In this document: positions 28,209 to 36,605 of the stretch, piece after piece
Numbering within the stretch: the first letter of the stretch is position 1
How the letters are laid out: each line of letters begins with the position of its first letter
From: Thermosphaera aggregans DSM 11486
Lineage (GTDB): Archaea > Thermoproteota > Thermoprotei_A > Sulfolobales > Desulfurococcaceae
Assembly: GCF_000092185.1 (NCBI RefSeq)
Contig: NC_014160.1
Coordinates: 124,001-188,000, forward strand
Reading direction: 5' to 3'
Length of the DNA: 64,000 nt
The notes under the pieces: model-generated
Seen by the model: the letters and a program-made list of their open reading frames with translations, nothing else
Databases searched by the model: none
Told to the model about the DNA's origin: nothing
Program-made: the position numbers and the translations under genes

Positions 28209-30284
28209 TTGTTCAAGGCAAGTGTGAACAACATCTACAGCACGATAGGTCGCGGCCCGGGATTTACCAGTATTTGGGATTTGAAGGGTAAAGTACTTGT
28301 AATTGCTGAGAAACCCAAGGCTGCGAGGAAAATAGCTGAAGCGTTGAGCCAGAGATATTTTGTGAGGAATATTAACGATGTAACATATTTTGAAATACGG
28401 GATGGTCCCCGCCAAATAATTGTTGCAAGCTCGGTAGGGCACTTGTATGGGTTGACAACTCAGGAGGAGGGCTACCCTGTTTACACCTATCAATGGGTTC
28501 CACTATACGTGGTTGAGAAGAAAAAGGCACACTCGTACAATTATCTAGAAGCCTTAAGGAAACTGTGTACTACGAGCAACTATTTCGTAAACGCGTGCGA
28601 TTACGATATTGAGGGTAGCGTAATAGGGTACTTGATAATTAAATTCAATGGAGACCCTGGAAGGGCTTACAGGGCAAAGTTCTCGAGCCTAACCCTATCG
28701 GAGTTGCGGGAAGCGTTCAGGAGACTAACCCAGCTCGATTACGAAATGATCGAAGCAGGGCTCTGCAGGCATGAATTAGATTGGTTATGGGGTATAAACG
28801 TAAGCAGGGCTATAATGAGAACTGTGGAAAGCTTTTCAAAGAAGAAAATCATTCTGAGTGCTGGGAGAGTTCAAACCCCTACTCTAAAATATGTATCCGA
28901 TATTGAGAAGGAACGAAACCTGTTCATCCCTATCCCAGTCTACAGTGTAGTTCCAACCATTGTTAAAGATGGCGTGAAAATAACATTGGAACTAATCAAC
29001 AGCCCGATCAGGACGAAGAAAGACGCGTACGCTCTCGCCGAGAGGATTAGGAGAGAGGGCTTCTTGACGGTGGAATCTTATGTAGAACATACTACTTCAG
29101 TAGCCCCGCCCCCTCCATTCAACCTTGGCGATCTCCAGGAAGAGGCTGCGAGGATCTACGGGTATAGTCCATCTAAAACCCAGTCAATTGCCGAGCAACT
29201 CTACCTCGACGCTCTCATAAGCTATCCAAGAACGAACAGTCAAAAACTGCCGAGCGGGCTTGATTTCAAGAGCCTATTGACCAAGATCTCTCAGATTTCA
29301 AACTATAGTGCTCTTGTCTCGGATCTTTTGAAAGAGACTAAGGGTTATTTGAAACCTGTCGAAGGCGATAAGGAAGATCCGGCGCACCCAGCAATATATC
29401 CAACAGGGGTTAGACCCGTTAAGCTAAGTAGCGAGCAATGGGCTGTTTACGATTTAATAGTTAGAAGGTTTCTAGCCGCTTTCGCGGGTAACGCAATAAT
29501 TTACCGCTCAACAGCAAAATTCGCTCTCCCAGGTGAGAATATCGTCTTTCAAGCAACAGGGCAGGGCATTGAAGATTTAGGCTGGTACAAATACTACCCA
29601 TTCCACAAGCCAAGTGTTAAAGTATTGCCGAGGTTTAGGAATGGGGAGAGGGTTGAGGTTGTCGAGGTTAGCGTTAAAACAGCTTATACTAGGCCGCCGC
29701 AGAGGATCAGTAAGATTGGAATGTTGAGATGGATGGAAAGCGTTGAAATAGGAACAGAAGCTACAAGGGCAACGATTATAGAGAAGCTTTTTGAGAGAAA
29801 ATACTTGGTTAACACTTCAAGAGGTGTTGCAGTCACAGACCTAGGGTTAGGGATTGTTGAAACACTTGAAATATTCTTCCCCGAGCTGGTTAAAGTTGAG
29901 TTAACCAGGCATTTTGAAAAATTAATGAACGATATTAAGAAAGGAGTTGTGAAGAGAGAGCAAGTAATAACTGAGGCCAGAAACACCCTGGACATGTTGA
30001 TCAAAAAATTCAATGAGAAGAAGGAAACAGTGGGACAAATACTTTCTTCGAGACTCGGGATATATACACCGCCAAATAAATGCGCGATCTGCAATAGAGA
30101 GGAGTTTTCCAACGGTCTTTGCACCTATCACTACAAGGCTAACGAACAGATTAATAAGGTGTACGAGGAGTGGAAGGAAAGAGAAGGCGTCTCGTTTAAA
30201 GAATACCTGGAGAGAATTAAGAAACTCAAGTCTACGGGTAAGTGGGTCATAGAAGTTATCGAGCACTTTTACGGTGGAAAATAA
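28209..30284 (+). CDS. topA: Type IA DNA topoisomerase (topoisomerase I/III)
   Basis: Relaxes negatively supercoiled DNA by single-strand passage. The Toprim domain opens with VIAEKPKAARKIA (about residue 28); the active-site tyrosine is Y339 in SYPRTNSQ. Further conserved blocks are RVQTPTL and TRATIIEKLF. The C-terminus has a single small cysteine motif (CAIC...C) rather than several zinc fingers. At 691 residues it has typical archaeal length and is not reverse gyrase, since there is no helicase domain. It starts with TTG; the exact start is uncertain. Confidence 0.93.
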   Translation: MFKASVNNIYSTIGRGPGFTSIWDLKGKVLVIAEKPKAARKIAEALSQRYFVRNINDVTYFEIRDGPRQIIVASSVGHLYGLTTQEEGYPVYTYQWVPLYVVEKKKAHSYNYLEALRKLCTTSNYFVNACDYDIEGSVIGYLIIKFNGDPGRAYRAKFSSLTLSELREAFRRLTQLDYEMIEAGLCRHELDWLWGINVSRAIMRTVESFSKKKIILSAGRVQTPTLKYVSDIEKERNLFIPIPVYSVVPTIVKDGVKITLELINSPIRTKKDAYALAERIRREGFLTVESYVEHTTSVAPPPPFNLGDLQEEAARIYGYSPSKTQSIAEQLYLDALISYPRTNSQKLPSGLDFKSLLTKISQISNYSALVSDLLKETKGYLKPVEGDKEDPAHPAIYPTGVRPVKLSSEQWAVYDLIVRRFLAAFAGNAIIYRSTAKFALPGENIVFQATGQGIEDLGWYKYYPFHKPSVKVLPRFRNGERVEVVEVSVKTAYTRPPQRISKIGMLRWMESVEIGTEATRATIIEKLFERKYLVNTSRGVAVTDLGLGIVETLEIFFPELVKVELTRHFEKLMNDIKKGVVKREQVITEARNTLDMLIKKFNEKKETVGQILSSRLGIYTPPNKCAICNREEFSNGLCTYHYKANEQINKVYEEWKEREGVSFKEYLERIKKLKSTGKWVIEVIEHFYGGK

Positions 30285-30425
30285 TATTAGAGGCTTTGAG
30301 GATATAGTGCCAGGAACTCCCATCCATATTCCCAAAGTCCTCTCGAGTTTCATCATATATTGAAAACACTCCAATCAGCAAATAATGCGCACCTTTCTCC
30401 TCAAGGCATTGCTTATTGGGAGGGA

Positions 30426-30953
30426 TTAGGTAATAGAGGAGCGGATTTCTTGAAACCAAAGCGAAATATAGCCTAGATACGGTATCTTAACGATGAAGCC
30501 GTCCACGCTTAAAACTTTCCCAACCACTCTATCATAACTAACTCCCAATGGGCGGTGATTAACTACATCGAAATATATAATGTCAGGCCCGGGATTGTTA
30601 TCGCCTCGTGTAACATAGTAGTACTTACCGTCCACGATTCTTACTTCCACAACCCTGTGAATTATCAGCTTGTTTGTATAAGTCTTGTAAACAATCACGT
30701 CCCCTATTCTTATCTCAGAGGGGTTTGGCTTGTAGGTGAAAACTATATCTCCTTCTCTTAGAACGGGTAGCATGCTCTCTCCTTTAACAACGGCCATTGG
30801 AGCTTGAGAGCCCGTGAGGCTTGAAAGTATTGCTGGGTTTAAAACGATAACTACGAGTAGGATCGAGAAAGCGACTTCAACCATCCATGTATACTGCTTT
30901 ATCTTCGACTTATCAATCCTTATCGTTGAGAATATCAGATATGTCGAGAACAA
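30426..30953 (-). CDS. Signal peptidase I (archaeal Sec11-like)
   Basis: Membrane-bound peptidase that removes signal peptides. An N-terminal transmembrane helix spans about 25-45; the catalytic serine is S60 in GESM, and H99 in HRVV replaces the bacterial lysine as in the ER-type enzymes. The RGDNN block follows near residue 124. The frame overlaps the upstream zinc-ribbon gene by 41 bp; an internal methionine (M24, at 30884) would avoid the overlap but remove residues before the helix. It lies last in a leftward three-gene set. Confidence 0.9.
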   Translation of the reverse strand: MFSTYLIFSTIRIDKSKIKQYTWMVEVAFSILLVVIVLNPAILSSLTGSQAPMAVVKGESMLPVLREGDIVFTYKPNPSEIRIGDVIVYKTYTNKLIIHRVVEVRIVDGKYYYVTRGDNNPGPDIIYFDVVNHRPLGVSYDRVVGKVLSVDGFIVKIPYLGYISLWFQEIRSSIT

Positions 30954-31233
30954 TTTCCTTTACCTCTCTCTCCTCGCTTTCGTCTTCCAAAACCTTCTTA
31001 CTACCGCCGCCTTCAATCTCAACCGATTTCCCGCCAACTTTGATCTTGCTAATGGTGGTTTTCCACTTATATCCGCAGTTCCCACATCTTACCACACCCA
31101 TCATAGTGACCGTGATTCTTCCCTGGGCATCCGGAATTGGAGCTACTAGTTGCCATGATTTGACGACTTCAATGTTATTCGAACCGCATCTCGGGCACTT
31201 GAGGCTTGACTCTTTCTTGGAACTATTCAACAT
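30913..31233 (-). CDS. Zinc-ribbon protein, function unknown
   Basis: A 106-residue protein with a four-cysteine zinc ribbon, C13, C16, C50 and C53 (CPRC...CGNC), followed by an acidic tail. The spacing recalls transcription-associated zinc ribbons such as TFS or Elf1, but key TFS residues (the DE hairpin) are not evident. It follows the membrane protein gene after 3 bp and overlaps the signal peptidase gene, so the three are likely cotranscribed. The association with transcription is only suggested by the fold. Confidence 0.7.
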   Translation of the reverse strand: MLNSSKKESSLKCPRCGSNNIEVVKSWQLVAPIPDAQGRITVTMMGVVRCGNCGYKWKTTISKIKVGGKSVEIEGGGSKKVLEDESEEREVKEIVLDISDILNDKD

Positions 31234-31236
31234 TAG

Positions 31237-31563
31237 TCACCCAGTACTTGGTATCAAATATATGGTGTAAAAAATTAAATATGGCAGGGGCGTTAAAATG
31301 GTTTTCAAAAGAGTTTTCCTTGACTCGATGAAATAGAGATACAGTGCTAACCCGAGCATCGTGGATAAAACTGCTGTTTCCCTTATGAATCCTTCCTGAT
31401 GCTCGTGAAACCCGATGAATAATATGGAGGAAGCGTAAAGACTGTGTATGATGAACGAGTAGACTACTGGGTTCTTGATTTTATTGAAAAACAACATAGT
31501 TATTAAAACCCACAATAGGTATGGAGCATAGACATATACGGTTAAACCTATAATCTGGTTCAT
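31237..31563 (-). CDS. Small multi-pass membrane protein, unknown
   Basis: A 108-residue hydrophobic protein with about four transmembrane segments (for example VYVYAPYLLWVLITMLFF near the start). No family recognised. It is the first gene of the leftward set with the zinc-ribbon protein and signal peptidase and is divergent from enolase, whose start is 25 bp away. Residues HEHQEG between helices are unusual but not diagnostic. Confidence 0.65.
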   Translation of the reverse strand: MNQIIGLTVYVYAPYLLWVLITMLFFNKIKNPVVYSFIIHSLYASSILFIGFHEHQEGFIRETAVLSTMLGLALYLYFIESRKTLLKTILTPLPYLIFYTIYLIPSTG

Positions 31564-31588
31564 TCATCGATCCCTTTGGTGGTCAAGT

Positions 31589-32902
31589 TTGTACATTATG
31601 TCATACATATATGATGAGTCATTCGCTATAAAAGACATAAAGGCTAGAATGGTTCTCGACTCCAGGGGTAATCCAACCATACAGGTTAAGACTGTAACAG
31701 AAGGGTTGGGGTTAGGAATCGCTAACGCACCCAGCGGTGCATCGACAGGAGCTCATGAAGCGGTGGAGATACGTGATGGGGGGAAAGAGTTCAAAGGCAA
31801 GGGGGTTTCAAGAGCCGTTGAAAATGTTAACAAGGTGATTGCTCCCGCATTAATAGGATTGGATTCACGCAGGCAGCAATTAATCGATAGGAAAATGATT
31901 GAGATAGATGGAACGCCCAATAAGAGCAGGCTCGGCGGTAACGCGATAGTGGCGACCAGCCTGTCAGTTGCTAAAGCGGCTGCGTCTACGATGGGGTTGC
32001 CATTCTACGCCTACCTAGGAGGGTATGTTGCCGACACGTTGCCAGTACCTATGTTAAACATTATAAATGGAGGCGTCCATGCTGGAAATAAATTGGATTT
32101 CCAAGAGTTCATGATTGTCCCAGCGGGATTCAGTTCTTTCAAAGAAGCTATTAAAGCCGCTGTCGAAGTATATGCTGATTTAAAGAAAATTTTGAAGGAG
32201 AAATACGGCCCACAAGCCATCAACGTTGGGGACGAAGGAGGGTATGCCCCACCAATAGAAAAAGTAAGAGATGCTCTCGATATCTTAATCCAGGCGATTA
32301 AAGCAGCCGGATACGACCCTTGGAATCAGGTTGTTATAGCACTAGATGCCGCGAGCACCCAGTTCTATAGGGAGGATAAAGGAGTGTATGTTTTAGAAGG
32401 AACTGAGTACACCAGGGAGCAATTAATAGACTTCTATGAAAAACTAGTGAGTGAATACCCGATAGTCAGTATTGAAGACCCCTTACAAGAGGAAGACTTC
32501 GAAGGGTTTGCCGAGATTACGAGAAGGCTGGGGAGCAAAGTACTCATTGTCGGCGATGACCTATTCACCACGAATCCAGCAAGGTTGAAGAAAGGCATAG
32601 ATTTGAAGGCTGGCAACGCCATCCTGGTCAAGGTGAACCAGGTCGGAACCTTGTCGGAAACCCTTGAAGTCTTAAAAATGGCTTTCACCAATGGATATAG
32701 GGCCGTGATTAGTCATAGGAGCGGTGAAACAGAAGACACATCCATAGCTGATATCTCGGTAGGAGTGGGTGCAGGGCTTATCAAGACCGGGGCTCCTGCT
32801 AGAGGGGAGAGAACAGCTAAATACAACCGCCTACTCGAGATAGAAGAGGAGCTGGATAATCCCCGGTATCCGGGATTCAGCGCTTTATTGAGAAAGCCGT
32901 GA
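31589..32902 (+). CDS. eno: Enolase
   Basis: Interconverts 2-phosphoglycerate and phosphoenolpyruvate in glycolysis and gluconeogenesis. Signature blocks are ARMVLDSRGNPT near the start, GNAIVATSLSVAKAAA, the metal-ligand SIEDPLQEED, LFTTNPARL and SHRSGETEDT. At 437 residues it is complete. TTG 31589 is favoured because GGTGGT ends 5 nt upstream; ATG 31598 (three codons later) is the alternative. A clear T-rich terminator follows. Confidence 0.97.
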   Translation: MYIMSYIYDESFAIKDIKARMVLDSRGNPTIQVKTVTEGLGLGIANAPSGASTGAHEAVEIRDGGKEFKGKGVSRAVENVNKVIAPALIGLDSRRQQLIDRKMIEIDGTPNKSRLGGNAIVATSLSVAKAAASTMGLPFYAYLGGYVADTLPVPMLNIINGGVHAGNKLDFQEFMIVPAGFSSFKEAIKAAVEVYADLKKILKEKYGPQAINVGDEGGYAPPIEKVRDALDILIQAIKAAGYDPWNQVVIALDAASTQFYREDKGVYVLEGTEYTREQLIDFYEKLVSEYPIVSIEDPLQEEDFEGFAEITRRLGSKVLIVGDDLFTTNPARLKKGIDLKAGNAILVKVNQVGTLSETLEVLKMAFTNGYRAVISHRSGETEDTSIADISVGVGAGLIKTGAPARGERTAKYNRLLEIEEELDNPRYPGFSALLRKP

Positions 32903-32910
32903 GAACCGTC

Positions 32911-32935
32911 TTTTTTTAAAAACATTTTTATTGTT
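32911..32935. terminator. T-rich bidirectional terminator between enolase and the small membrane gene
   Basis: After the enolase stop is a run of seven T (32911-32917) followed by AAAAA and five more T. Read from the other strand, a T-run also follows the stop of the leftward small membrane gene. Oligo-T tracts terminate archaeal RNA polymerase, so the same 25 bp could end both converging transcripts. Confidence 0.6.
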
Positions 32936-32936
32936 T

Positions 32937-33182
32937 CTAAGGAATTAGTAGGCCAACTATCATTAAGCTTATAGCCATTATCAAGGTAAACTTTAGAAAC
33001 TGACTTGGCGTCATGTTTGGAAGCATTTTAATAGCTCTCACCAGCAATGTAATCACGAACCCCATGAATATTGTAAACACTATTACGAACCCTATCAAGA
33101 ATAATACTCCGCCAACCCCTGTTATCTTGTCGACAACCCCTCCAAGCGCATTAAATATCCTATATGCGTCTTCTAACCCCAT
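32937..33182 (-). CDS. Small two-helix membrane protein, unknown
   Basis: From ATG 33180-33182 it encodes 81 residues with two transmembrane segments (VLFLIGFVIVFTIFMGFVI and a C-terminal MAISLMIVGLLI). The frame stays open for 51 more codons upstream, but that extension includes a poly-His run and lacks protein-like composition; AGGGACCAGG just before the internal ATG supports the shorter form. A TATA-like TTTTAAAT lies about 40 bp upstream on this strand. It stands near the division gene cluster but points away from it. Confidence 0.6.
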   Translation of the reverse strand: MGLEDAYRIFNALGGVVDKITGVGGVLFLIGFVIVFTIFMGFVITLLVRAIKMLPNMTPSQFLKFTLIMAISLMIVGLLIP

Positions 33183-33313
33183 TCCTGGTCCCTGACCACT
33201 GATCCTTTTAGAAAGGAATTTAAAACCTCGGGCAGGTGCAAAATCAACAGGGATATGGTGGCAATTACTTATTAGACCTTGTTGACTTAAAATGTAGTGA
33301 TGATGATGGTTAA

Positions 33314-33352
33314 AAGCGTGGTAGCCGTTGGGCAATGCCAGCTACCAGGCTT
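33314..33352. repeat. Strong hairpin in the cdvA upstream region
   Basis: AAGC (33314-33317) pairs with GCTT (33349-33352), TGGTAGC (33319-33325) with GCTACCA (33341-33347), and GGC with GCC around a 3-nt AAT loop, leaving a G:G mismatch and an asymmetric internal loop. GTGATGA lies just before it and CTGA just after on the plus strand, but no guide arrangement fits. There is no ACA motif on either strand, which argues against an H/ACA RNA. It could be a structured RNA or a protein-binding DNA site. Confidence 0.5.
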
Positions 33353-33564
33353 CTGAAGATATTCCATTGTTTAAGTGCCATGAAAGCTGTAAAATCTGTA
33401 AAAGTTAATATGAAAGAGTAAATTTTTCTACCGAGTTAAAAGAGATTCCTTCTTCAAATTTTTCCCAATTTCAAAATAGCTTAACATTGATATAAAAGAT
33501 ACTTAAGTGCCTCACAGGCTGAGTTATTGAGCCCGGGAGCGTGTTCTCTCAATTGGGCTGAGGA

Positions 33565-33573
33565 TTTTTAAAG
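33565..33573 (+). promoter_or_regulatory. cdvA promoter (TATA box)
   Basis: TTTTTAAAG lies about 28 bp before the GTG at 33598, the spacing expected for a leaderless archaeal mRNA. A second TATA-like element about 75 bp further upstream (33491-33497) might start a separate short transcript. Confidence 0.5.
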
Positions 33574-33597
33574 TATTCTCTAGGTATTACCTCAACG

Positions 33598-34296
33598 GTG
33601 GATCAAATGATGGGTGTGAAGGTTGAAAACATAGATGAGTTTCTCGGTAAACCGGTTAATGACCCCTATGGGCGGAGAATAGGTTACTTGATAAGTTTCT
33701 ACAGCGATTCCGACGGTAATGTTACTTCGCTAGAAGTTAGCATTGGCGATTTCGAGTTCAAACAGTTCCCAATAGACAGGTTCAGGTTTGAAAACGGCAG
33801 TATCATCCTATTGTCGGAATGGGAGTATAATGCTGTTTTAACGGAGAACAGGCTGGAGAGGTTGAAAAAGAGAATTGCAGCCTTGGAGCAGTTGAAAACA
33901 AACAACGAGGTTCCAAAACATGCCTATGAAGAGTATAAGAAGAAGCTAGACGAGATGTTGATTAAGATTAAAGAAGATGCTAAGGCCGTGAAGGACATGT
34001 TGAGGAAGAGGCTATATGAGATTGAGGACATCGTTGTCGAGCTGGAGAAATGCATGACTAATTTAAAGGTAAGCTACATGGGTGGTGAAATACCGGAGAA
34101 ATCATACAAGATGGCCATCGACCTCGTGAGGAAGAACATGGATGTGGTATTGCTGGAGAAGGAGAGCGTGAAGAGGCATTTGGAGAGGATTGAAGCCCTT
34201 GAGACCCGGCCGGAGGACGTTATAGTGAAGAAAGAAGAAGGCAGTATTACCCAAGAGTCTAAGCAGCCCATGCAGGTTGTTGTTTTAGAAGGCTAG
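33598..34296 (+). CDS. cdvA: Cell division protein CdvA
   Basis: Crenarchaeal division protein that binds membrane and recruits the ESCRT-III protein CdvB to mid-cell. The N-terminal 70 residues form the PRC-barrel-like domain (GKPVNDPYGRRIGYLIS), and residues about 80-200 are coiled coil; the tail carries the ESCRT-III-binding segment, here near residues 205-232. 232 residues is normal length. It appears leaderless from GTG 33598. cdvB and cdvC follow, confirming the identification; the 84-bp gap to cdvB has its own promoter, as reported for Sulfolobus. Confidence 0.93.
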   Translation: MDQMMGVKVENIDEFLGKPVNDPYGRRIGYLISFYSDSDGNVTSLEVSIGDFEFKQFPIDRFRFENGSIILLSEWEYNAVLTENRLERLKKRIAALEQLKTNNEVPKHAYEEYKKKLDEMLIKIKEDAKAVKDMLRKRLYEIEDIVVELEKCMTNLKVSYMGGEIPEKSYKMAIDLVRKNMDVVLLEKESVKRHLERIEALETRPEDVIVKKEEGSITQESKQPMQVVVLEG

Positions 34297-34322
34297 TAAT
34301 ACCCCGTTAATATTTATCCTTG

Positions 34323-34332
34323 TATTTAAAAA
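34323..34332 (+). promoter_or_regulatory. cdvBC promoter (TATA box)
   Basis: TATTTAAAAA lies 48 bp before the cdvB ATG, so cdvB and cdvC could be transcribed separately from cdvA. TTAATATTTA slightly upstream (34311-34320) is an alternative. Confidence 0.5.
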
Positions 34333-34380
34333 CGTTTTTCACGGGCATCTTCTTACAGGCTTGCACGGGGTACTTGAAAC

Positions 34381-35217
34381 ATGTCTGCCTCCATGAGTTA
34401 CTCAAGGGTTGGTTGGTTTGGAAAACTTACTGGTTTACTCAGAGCTAGGGATCCTATGAAGAAGAGCATTCTCGAATCTGTTGCAACACTTGATAGGATG
34501 ATAAGAACAATAGAGTCTTCGAAGAAGAGTCTAGACTCGGTTCTAGAGGAACATCAGAAAAGAGTTAAATTATTGAACACCGAGGGGGATAAGGAGTTTC
34601 AGGACATCATTAACGAGGAAATCAGCAATATTGTCGGATATAAGACGCTGTTCGAGAAGGCAATACTGGATCTTGCGAGAGTCAGATACAGGCTTGAAAC
34701 CCTTGCGTACGTTGAGGAGCCAATGAAAGAGCTTCCAGCAGTTATGGAGGAGTTACAGAGGATAGAGCCTGAAGTTGCGAAGATAGCTCCAGATCTACTT
34801 AACCAGTTGAGAAGCTTGAGGAAGAAGGTAGAGGATATAATTATAGAAACAGCGGCCGAGCCTTCGCCGAGCGTATCGGGGAAAGCGGTTGCAAACACTG
34901 CCAAGGTTGCTCCACAACCCCGTGTTGAAAAGGAAGAGTCAACATTGCTCCCGCCGCCCCCGCCCACTGAGGTAAAGGTCCCAGAGGGCAATATTGAGGT
35001 GAAAGAGCAGCCTCAGGCTATAGTGGTTAAGAAGCCCGAGCCCGTCGAGGTACCCCTCCATGTGGTGGAGCAGTGGCTTCTCGACGAACTCAGGTCGAAG
35101 GGAGGAATACTCGACGTGTCAAACTTTATTAGCAAGTACAGGGTTAAGAAGGAAGCTGTTTACCTCGCGCTAAGAAGCTTGGAGTCTAAGGGAGTTATCA
35201 AGCTGAAAAGATTCTGA
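34381..35217 (+). CDS. cdvB: ESCRT-III homologue CdvB
   Basis: Polymer-forming division protein. The N-terminal two thirds is the helical ESCRT-III core (MKKSILESVATLDRMIRTIE onward; shortened: SILESVATLDRMI). A proline-rich stretch LLPPPPPTEVKVP near residue 195 matches the MIM2 motif bound by the MIT domain of CdvC, and a C-terminal winged helix (about 225-278) is the CdvA-binding domain of full CdvB proteins. In Sulfolobus, proteasomal removal of CdvB triggers constriction; a PAC2-family gene lies 1.4 kb downstream. Confidence 0.93.
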   Translation: MSASMSYSRVGWFGKLTGLLRARDPMKKSILESVATLDRMIRTIESSKKSLDSVLEEHQKRVKLLNTEGDKEFQDIINEEISNIVGYKTLFEKAILDLARVRYRLETLAYVEEPMKELPAVMEELQRIEPEVAKIAPDLLNQLRSLRKKVEDIIIETAAEPSPSVSGKAVANTAKVAPQPRVEKEESTLLPPPPPTEVKVPEGNIEVKEQPQAIVVKKPEPVEVPLHVVEQWLLDELRSKGGILDVSNFISKYRVKKEAVYLALRSLESKGVIKLKRF

Positions 35218-35258
35218 AAGCTAACGCTTTTTGAACAAAACCTTATCCGGTGATCTTC

Positions 35259-36419
35259 ATGAGCATGCAGTACTTGGTTGATAAAGGAGTTGAGTACGCG
35301 CATAAAGCAGTAGCTGCCGATAAAAGCGGTGACTACGAAACGGCTATTAAATATTATAAAGTCGCTATCGAGTTTTTCAGCAAGTACTTGAAGCTATATC
35401 CTGACGCCGCGATGAGTGACTGGTACAGGGAGTTGATCGAAAAGTATAAGGAACGCATAAACATTCTTTCCAAGGCTATTGACAGAATGCAAAAAGTTGG
35501 AGGGGAAGTTAAATACAGTGAGTCCGATGACATAGAGGTTTTGACCCCGGAGAAGAGGGGTAATAAGAAAAAGTTCGACGATCTGGTCGATCTTGAAGAA
35601 GTCAAGAGGGCATTGAGAAGGGCTGTTATTTACCCTGTTAGGACGCCGGAGCTCTATCCTTTAGGCTGGCCTAAGGGCATATTGTTATTTGGTCCCCCTG
35701 GCTGTGGAAAAACAGAAATATCTCTCGCGCTAGCGAACGAGATTAACGCGGTTTTAATAAACGTTAGCCCAGCGACCATCATGAGCAAGTGGCTTGGTGA
35801 CGCTGAGAAAAACGTGAAAAAGGTATTCGACAAGGCACGTGAAATTGCGAGTAACGGCACTCCGGTAATAATCTTCATAGACGAGGTTGACGGGTTGCTA
35901 CAAGTCTATGGAAATGAAATAGGTGGAGAAAGCAGGATGAGAAACCAGTTCCTACAGGAGATGGACGGGTTGAAGGAGAAGGAGAATAACAGGCTCCCCC
36001 TATTCATCATTGGGGCAACTAACAAGCCTTGGAACTTGGACATAGGTTTCATCAGAAGGTTTGAGAAGAGAATCTATGTGCCCCAGCCAAACAAGGAGAT
36101 CAGGAAACAACTGTTCATGCACTATGTTAGCAAGCTGAAAGAAGTATACCCTGTGGAAAACATTGATTATGATAAACTGGCAGAGATAACAGAATACTAC
36201 ACTCCAGCAGATATTTCCAGCATAATAAAGGAGGTGCAGAACAATATAGCTGAGGAGATCAATGAGACCCTTATGAGTAAAAGCGAGAATAAGAGTAAAC
36301 CAGAGAGAGTCATTACAACCGAGGACATTATAAAGGTGATCCAGACTAGAAAACCCAGCATAGACCCCAACTGGCTAGAATCCTACAGAGAATGGATGGA
36401 AAGATACGGGGCGTTGTAA
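35259..36419 (+). CDS. cdvC: Vps4-type AAA ATPase CdvC
   Basis: Disassembles ESCRT-III polymers during division. An N-terminal MIT domain (residues 1-75, YAHKAVAADKSGDYETA) binds the CdvB proline motif; the AAA module has Walker A GPPGCGKT (145-152), Walker B IIFIDEVDGLL and the arginine-finger region FIRRFEKR. The Vps4-type C-terminal helix closes it. ATG 35259 is preferred, with GGTGATC just before; an in-frame GTG at 35250 adds three residues. Gene order cdvA-cdvB-cdvC is conserved in Crenarchaeota. Confidence 0.95.
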   Translation: MSMQYLVDKGVEYAHKAVAADKSGDYETAIKYYKVAIEFFSKYLKLYPDAAMSDWYRELIEKYKERINILSKAIDRMQKVGGEVKYSESDDIEVLTPEKRGNKKKFDDLVDLEEVKRALRRAVIYPVRTPELYPLGWPKGILLFGPPGCGKTEISLALANEINAVLINVSPATIMSKWLGDAEKNVKKVFDKAREIASNGTPVIIFIDEVDGLLQVYGNEIGGESRMRNQFLQEMDGLKEKENNRLPLFIIGATNKPWNLDIGFIRRFEKRIYVPQPNKEIRKQLFMHYVSKLKEVYPVENIDYDKLAEITEYYTPADISSIIKEVQNNIAEEINETLMSKSENKSKPERVITTEDIIKVIQTRKPSIDPNWLESYREWMERYGAL

Positions 36420-36473
36420 ACGTTCAACAAGTTTTTAGAACTTAAAATCTTTAAATAACAATACTGAATATGA

Positions 36474-36534
36474 GCGATGAAGAGAGTCATGCCATAACGA
36501 TGGATAGATGACTTATATACCCTGGGGTAGCTGA
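36474..36534 (+). ncRNA. Possible small RNA with C/D-like boxes (weak)
   Basis: In the 186-bp gap after cdvC, a TATA-like CTTTAAATA (36449-36457) lies about 20 bp before a C-like box GCGATGA (36474-36480). TAGATGA (36505-36511) could be C' and CTGA (36531-36534) the D box. No convincing D' box was found and the second guide would be 19 nt, partly self-complementary (TACCC/GGGTA). Weak evidence; it may be only leader or spacer sequence. Confidence 0.25.
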
Positions 36535-36605
36535 GCTGTTGGCGAATGCCTTTCAAGTAAGTTATTTAGCCTCTCACTTCTAGAGTTAAATATGAGGAGC
36601 GTTCC

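Larger units (their letters stand above)
33183..33597. other. Gene-free region upstream of cdvA
   Basis: 415 bp with no protein-coding frame that I trust. It contains a strong 39-nt hairpin (33314-33352), a TATA-like element TATAAAA (33491-33497), a weaker structured segment (about 33510-33562) and the cdvA promoter (33565-33573). The stretch between is A/T-rich with the short repeat CTGTAAAA twice near 33390. This is the longest gene-free region of the window. Confidence 0.6.

Noticed and set aside
30256-30459. 67-codon frame on the minus strand downstream of the signal peptidase start region
   Set aside because: Overlaps the ends of two well-supported genes and has no motif.
33183-33335. 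N-terminal extension of the small membrane protein, with a poly-histidine run
   Set aside because: The His run comes from the GATGATGATGG stretch; the extension overlaps the hairpin and lacks protein-like composition. The ATG at 33182 has a better leader.
33314-33352. Hairpin as an H/ACA guide RNA
   Set aside because: No ACA or close variant lies at the expected place on either strand.
33297-33356. GTGATGA and CTGA flanking the hairpin read as a C/D box sRNA
   Set aside because: The space between them is filled by a 39-nt hairpin and no D'/C' boxes or free guides exist, so a C/D guide RNA is not supported.
36474-36534. Full confidence call of a C/D sRNA after cdvC
   Set aside because: No acceptable D' box and a self-complementary second guide; kept only as a weak candidate.
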